This document shows, in pieces, positions 60,558 through 64,000 of a stretch of DNA of 64,000 bases (position 1 is the stretch's first letter; each line of letters opens with the position of its first letter). The position numbers and the translations under genes are program-made. Below the pieces are notes generated by a model, which did not search any database, had not been told where the DNA came from, and worked only from the letters and a program-made list of their open reading frames with translations. The DNA lies in the NCBI GenBank assembly GCA_965603355.1, contig CBFDCQ010000008.1, positions 5,449 through 69,448 on the forward strand, given 5' to 3'. Source of the DNA: CBFDCQ01 sp965603355 (GTDB lineage Bacteria; Hydrogenedentota; CAZGCA01; CBFDCQ01).

Positions 60558-60562
60558 ACGCT

Positions 60563-63175
60563 ATGGGCACCGCGATTAAGAAAAACGAACACGCCGGGGA
60601 CCAAAGCTCTCGGGACCCGAATGTCGGCACGTCATCGGCATCATCTCTCATAAGCGACACCGCCCGCGAGACTATTCGGGCGGAAATCGACACTGTGGGT
60701 GGAAACGAGGTCTTCTTCATAGGCAGAACCGACGAGCGCGGCCTTGTGACCGATATTGCGGTGCACGCCAGGGGCAATGATGAGGCGGTGTCGGCTTTTA
60801 TCGGCTCAGCGTCGGCGGGCGACGTGGTGATCCATAACCATCCATCCGGTCCACTCACTCCGTCCGACGCGGACATTGGTTTCTCGAGCACATTCGGCGA
60901 CATGAGCGTTGGCTCGTACATCGTGGACAATATGGTACGAAAGGTGTACGTGGTCGTGCCGGTTTTTGAGAGGATCGAAACGAAGAAGATTGCCCCCGAA
61001 CAGGCAACCGCGATTGTGAGACCCGGTGGGGCGATCGAGAGGGATTTGGCGTCATACGAGTTCAGGAGTCAGCAGGTTGAAATGATGGAGGAGGTCATAG
61101 GAGCGTTTGACGAGGACAGGATAGCCCTTATCGAGGCCGCAACAGGTACGGGTAAGACGGTCGCCTACCTGATTCCCGCCATATTGTGGGCGACAGCCAA
61201 CGGCGAACGGGTAGTCGTATCGACGAACACGATCAATCTTCAGGAGCAGCTCATACACAAAGACATACCGATGCTGAGACGCGCCCTCGGAATCGGATTT
61301 GAGGCGATCCTGATGAAAGGAAGAGGCAACTACGTCTGCTTGAGAAAACTTGAGAAGGTGGCCTCGGACATCGAGCTTTTTTCCACGAGCGACGACAGGA
61401 AGATGCTCGCGGATATCATAGCGTGGGCGCGAAAATCCAGGGACGGAGACAGGTCACAGCTCAGTTTCGTGCCGCCTGAGCATCTGTGGGAGAAGGTCTG
61501 TTCTGAAGCCGATTTTTGTTTGCGGGCGAAATGCTCTCACTTCAAGGACTGTTTTGTCAATCGTGCTCGTCGAGAGGCATCGCAATCGGACATCATTGTA
61601 GCGAACCACCATCTTCTGTTCGCGGATATCTCGTTGAGGAGACAGACGGGCAGCTACTCTGATCTCGCGGTACTTCCGTCGTACCGGAGGCTCGTGATTG
61701 ACGAGGCTCACAACGTCGAGAACGTGGCGACGTCGTACCTCGGCGAGCGGATCACGCGGGCCGGTCTCGCCAGGATAATAGGGAGGCTGCATCGTTACGA
61801 GCGGGTGAAACGCTCTGCGGTTGAGAAGGGTATTGTTCCTTTCCTGCGCGCTAAGATCGGGCGCGCGCGCGGCGCCTTCACGGACAAGCAAGGCGAGAGA
61901 CTGCTCTCTGTGATTGACGGTACGATAGTACCGTTGCTGGAAGGGCTGTTGCAGCTTGTTGATGTTGCGTTTGAAGCTGTTTTTGAATTTGTTCAAGGGT
62001 TTTCGCAGGAGACCGGCCTGGAGAAGAAGCTGAGAATCACCGATGAGGTGCGCACGGGCGACGGGATGCGCAACGTTTACTCGGAACGCGTGGAACCTCT
62101 CGTTGCGGAGCTCACGGCGGCGGCGGGAAAGCTTGGTGCTGCAGCGGTCGCGCTGTCCAAAGCCAAGAGCAAGGACGAGAAGGCTGATTTCACGCTGGAC
62201 CAGGCGGAGCTGAACGCATACGCGATTAAGTTCAGGACGATAGCGGCTTTCATCGCGCAGATATTCAATGAAACCGGTCATGAGGACACGATTCAGTGGA
62301 TTGAGACGAAAGATGCGGGAAGGCGCGTGGTCAGAGTCTGTTCGGCGCCGCTCGACGTATCGTCGGCGCTGGTGGAGACGGTATATCCGAACATCAGGAC
62401 CATCGTGATGACCTCAGCCACTCTGTCCGTGGGGGGCAGGCTTGATTTCCTGAAGCGCCGGCTCGGACTCGACTGCGTGGAGCAGGGTCGGGTAAGCGAG
62501 CGAATCCTGCCGTCTCCCTTTGACTTTGACAAACAGGCGGTGATAGGTGTCCCGCTGGATATTGCGGACCCGTCGTCGCCACAGTATATCGATCAGGCTG
62601 CGGAGATGATCATGGAATGCCTGCGAATCACTCGCGGCAAGGCGTTTGTGCTATTCACCTCGTTCGGCGCACTGAACTACGTTGCCAAGAAGCTCCGCGA
62701 GCCCTTGAAGGAGGAGGGAATAACATCGCTGAGACAGGGTATGGCTCCGCGACACAAGCTGCTCGAGATGTTCAAGAAAGATGTGCACTCCGTATTGTTC
62801 GCGACAGACAGTTTCTGGGAAGGTGTTGACGTCGCCGGTGAAGCGCTCGAGTGCGTGATTTTGGCGAAACTCCCTTTCCGGGTGCCGACGGAACCCGTTC
62901 TCGAGGCGCGCGCTGAGAAGATCGAGAAAGACGGCGGCAACTCGTTTGTGGAGTACACGGTGCCGCAGGCTGTGATAAGATTCCGGCAGGGATTTGGCAG
63001 ACTGATCCGCAGGCGGAGCGATCGCGGCGCTATAATCATACTTGATAACAGGGTACTGACCCGCTCTTACGGAAGTGTCTTTCTGCGGTCGCTTCCAGAC
63101 GCGCGGCTGATGTGCACAAAACGGGAGGAAGTGCTCGCGGCCGTTCGCGAGTTCTTTGAGGGCAACCTTCGCTGA
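60563..63175 (+). CDS. JAB/RadC-like domain fused to DinG-type helicase
   Basis: An 870-residue protein from the ATG at 60563, with AGGAG ten bases upstream; it starts 5 bp after the UvrA-like stop. Residues ~30-140 form a JAB (JAMM, MPN+) domain: a Glu in [13 protein letters not shown] and the motif His91-x-His93-P-S-G with Asp102, as in RadC. Residues ~165-870 form a DinG/XPD-like helicase: Walker A ATGTGKT (~193-200), four cysteines of an Fe-S cluster (CLRKLEK near 259; [18 protein letters not shown], ~313-331), DEAH at ~378-381, and C-terminal motifs [15 protein letters not shown] and [10 protein letters not shown]. It should unwind DNA 5'-3' or resolve R-loops. Adjacent to a UvrA-like gene, so DNA repair is likely. 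Confidence 0.9.
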   Translation: MGTAIKKNEHAGDQSSRDPNVGTSSASSLISDTARETIRAEIDTVGGNEVFFIGRTDERGLVTDIAVHARGNDEAVSAFIGSASAGDVVIHNHPSGPLTPSDADIGFSSTFGDMSVGSYIVDNMVRKVYVVVPVFERIETKKIAPEQATAIVRPGGAIERDLASYEFRSQQVEMMEEVIGAFDEDRIALIEAATGTGKTVAYLIPAILWATANGERVVVSTNTINLQEQLIHKDIPMLRRALGIGFEAILMKGRGNYVCLRKLEKVASDIELFSTSDDRKMLADIIAWARKSRDGDRSQLSFVPPEHLWEKVCSEADFCLRAKCSHFKDCFVNRARREASQSDIIVANHHLLFADISLRRQTGSYSDLAVLPSYRRLVIDEAHNVENVATSYLGERITRAGLARIIGRLHRYERVKRSAVEKGIVPFLRAKIGRARGAFTDKQGERLLSVIDGTIVPLLEGLLQLVDVAFEAVFEFVQGFSQETGLEKKLRITDEVRTGDGMRNVYSERVEPLVAELTAAAGKLGAAAVALSKAKSKDEKADFTLDQAELNAYAIKFRTIAAFIAQIFNETGHEDTIQWIETKDAGRRVVRVCSAPLDVSSALVETVYPNIRTIVMTSATLSVGGRLDFLKRRLGLDCVEQGRVSERILPSPFDFDKQAVIGVPLDIADPSSPQYIDQAAEMIMECLRITRGKAFVLFTSFGALNYVAKKLREPLKEEGITSLRQGMAPRHKLLEMFKKDVHSVLFATDSFWEGVDVAGEALECVILAKLPFRVPTEPVLEARAEKIEKDGGNSFVEYTVPQAVIRFRQGFGRLIRRRSDRGAIIILDNRVLTRSYGSVFLRSLPDARLMCTKREEVLAAVREFFEGNLR

Positions 63176-63322
63176 ATGGGCGGGTGATTTGCCGCGGTTG
63201 TATGTGGACGGGTCACATGATAGAATTGTCAGGTGTGGTGCGGCAGGCAACTAGAGGCCAGGCTGAGCCATGTCAGCTCGTCTCTGGATGCAGCCAGGAC
63301 GGGGCTAACGGGGAAGATCCAG

Positions 63323-63856
63323 ATGGTGCCTGTAGATCAGGACGATAAACCAGGTAAAAATGAAGGCGCCGGTGAGGAAGCGGCCGCGACCATCAAGCTA
63401 TCGTCGATTCTTGAAGAGGGGTTGATCCTGTGCGGGATGAGAGCCCGGGGCAAGCGCGAGGCGGTCGAGGAGCTGGCCTCATTCGTCGCGCAGAAAAGGC
63501 CCGGGGTGAGCAAAGACGCGATAGCGGAGTCAGTGCTTGCCCGTGAGCGTGTGTGCACTACGGCAATAGGCAGAAGGTCCGCGTTCCCGCACGGCGAGGT
63601 GGCTGGTCTCGGGAAGATGATTGTCGCCGTTGGGTTGTCCGAGGCGGGCGTGGATTTTGATGCTATTGACGATTTGCCGGTTAACTTCATCGTGCTCATC
63701 GTGACATCGGAGACGGCAGCCGGTGAATACCTGGGAACGCTTGCGGCGTTTGCTTCGCTGAGTCGCGACCTGGATAAGATGGCGGTCCTGCTGCGTGCAA
63801 CCTCGCCCGTCGACGTTCTGAGAACTATCGAGGGCTTCGATATAGAAATAGTGTAG
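63323..63856 (+). CDS. PTS EIIA (PtsN-like) domain protein
   Basis: A 177-residue protein from the ATG at 63323; longer frames to 63233 look non-coding. A charged N-terminus (residues 1-22) precedes an EIIA-Fru/PtsN domain with LSSILEEGLILCGMRARGKREAVEELA, the phosphoacceptor His90 in RRSAFPHGEVAGL, LPVNFIVLIVTSE and LGTLAAFASLSRD. PtsN-type proteins are phosphorylated by NPr or HPr and regulate metabolism, and are not necessarily sugar transporters. No ptsH, ptsI or sigma-54 gene is in view. It lies 147 bp after the helicase gene and 99 bp before the tRNA gene. Confidence 0.87.
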   Translation: MVPVDQDDKPGKNEGAGEEAAATIKLSSILEEGLILCGMRARGKREAVEELASFVAQKRPGVSKDAIAESVLARERVCTTAIGRRSAFPHGEVAGLGKMIVAVGLSEAGVDFDAIDDLPVNFIVLIVTSETAAGEYLGTLAAFASLSRDLDKMAVLLRATSPVDVLRTIEGFDIEIV

Positions 63857-63891
63857 AAATCGCGAGTTTAGCTTGCCTCTGCAACATCGAC

Positions 63892-63921
63892 TTGACAAAT
63901 CCGCGTCCGTTCGGATAGACT
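63892..63921 (+). promoter_or_regulatory. Predicted promoter of the tRNA gene
   Basis: TTGACA (63892-63897), 18 bp, TAGACT (63916-63921). It is 34 bp before the tRNA 5' end, a normal distance for a stable-RNA gene. Confidence 0.6.
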
Positions 63922-63955
63922 CCAATCAAAGAAAATTGTGCCGGAACCGAAGGGT

Positions 63956-64000
63956 GGGGACGTAGCTCAGTTAGGGAGAGCGCTTGTCTGGCAGACAAGA
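63956..64000 (+). tRNA. tRNA-Ala(GGC), 5' portion, cut by window end
   Basis: The sequence shows acceptor strand GGGGACG, D-arm GCTC...GAGC, and an anticodon stem CTTGT/ACAAG around loop CTGGCAG. The anticodon is GGC, reading GCC alanine codons. G at position 3 fits the alanine identity pair G3:U70, but the 3' half lies beyond the window, so that is not confirmed. Confidence 0.85.

Noticed and set aside
57729..63175. Anti-phage defence island
   Set aside because: UvrA-like and DinG-like proteins better fit DNA repair; no other recognised defence gene, integrase or base-composition shift is visible nearby.

Overview
The window is about 64 kb of moderately high-GC bacterial chromosome, densely coded, with genes in long co-directional blocks. 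Lipoprotein signal peptides with lipobox cysteines, a relic that looks like the end of an outer-membrane barrel protein, an NfeD/flotillin cluster, a GspF-type protein, Hanks-type kinases and glycan-active hydrolases suggest a Gram-negative-type, probably uncultured, heterotrophic bacterium of a planctomycete-like or neighbouring candidate phylum. No 16S rRNA or ribosomal protein gene is present, so this placement is an inference.

Layout. 1-4.2 kb (minus): two glycan hydrolases, a GH78 alpha-L-rhamnosidase cut by the window edge and a GH127-type arabinofuranosidase, which share an accessory domain. 4.2-6.2 kb: an accessory patch with a small membrane protein between two hairpin repeats and a GIY-YIG gene inside a perfect 25-bp inverted repeat. 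6.2-11.7 kb (minus): mscS, gspF-like, PPIase, galT, xerD and mtnA from one promoter. 12-15 kb (plus): a YtrA-type GntR regulator with its ABC exporter. 15.2-18.4 kb (plus): DUF1015, hflX and NUDIX. 18.4-28.1 kb (minus): a MOSC/5-FTHF cyclo-ligase fusion, a DtxR/FeoA regulator, a tetraheme cytochrome fused to an eroded 5'-nucleotidase fold, a DUF1573 protein, two Ser/Thr kinases, an unknown protein and an FHA-GAF adenylate cyclase. 28.3-33.2 kb (minus): hom, two aminotransferases, a free lipoyl domain and lipA from a consensus promoter. 33.5-39.5 kb (plus): a hydroxyacyl-CoA dehydrogenase/enoyl-CoA hydratase fusion, a thiolase-fold protein, a small membrane protein and an acyl-CoA synthetase. 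39.5-44.5 kb (plus): lipoprotein, NfeD, small protein, short NfeD, FloA and a membrane-anchored protein, closed by a strong terminator. 44.6-49.3 kb (plus): MarR, membrane proteins and lipoproteins, one with WPL-type repeats. 49.4-57.4 kb (minus): glycosyltransferase-TPR, a deacetylase-like protein, an amidohydrolase, dtd and a penicillin-acylase-type hydrolase. 57.5-64 kb (plus): a UvrA paralogue, a JAB-DinG helicase fusion, a PtsN-like protein and the start of tRNA-Ala(GGC).

The most unusual signal is at 33.5-37.2 kb. In a beta-oxidation-like gene pair, catalytic positions are altered in all three enzyme modules, and the thiolase keeps only its nucleophilic cysteine. Other points of interest are the eroded phosphatase-cytochrome fusion, the JAB-DinG and MOSC-cyclo-ligase fusions, the UvrA paralogue with altered ABC signatures, the free lipoyl domain overlapping lipA, the GIY-YIG gene whose 3' end is a repeat arm, and a family of short GC-rich palindromes scattered between genes.
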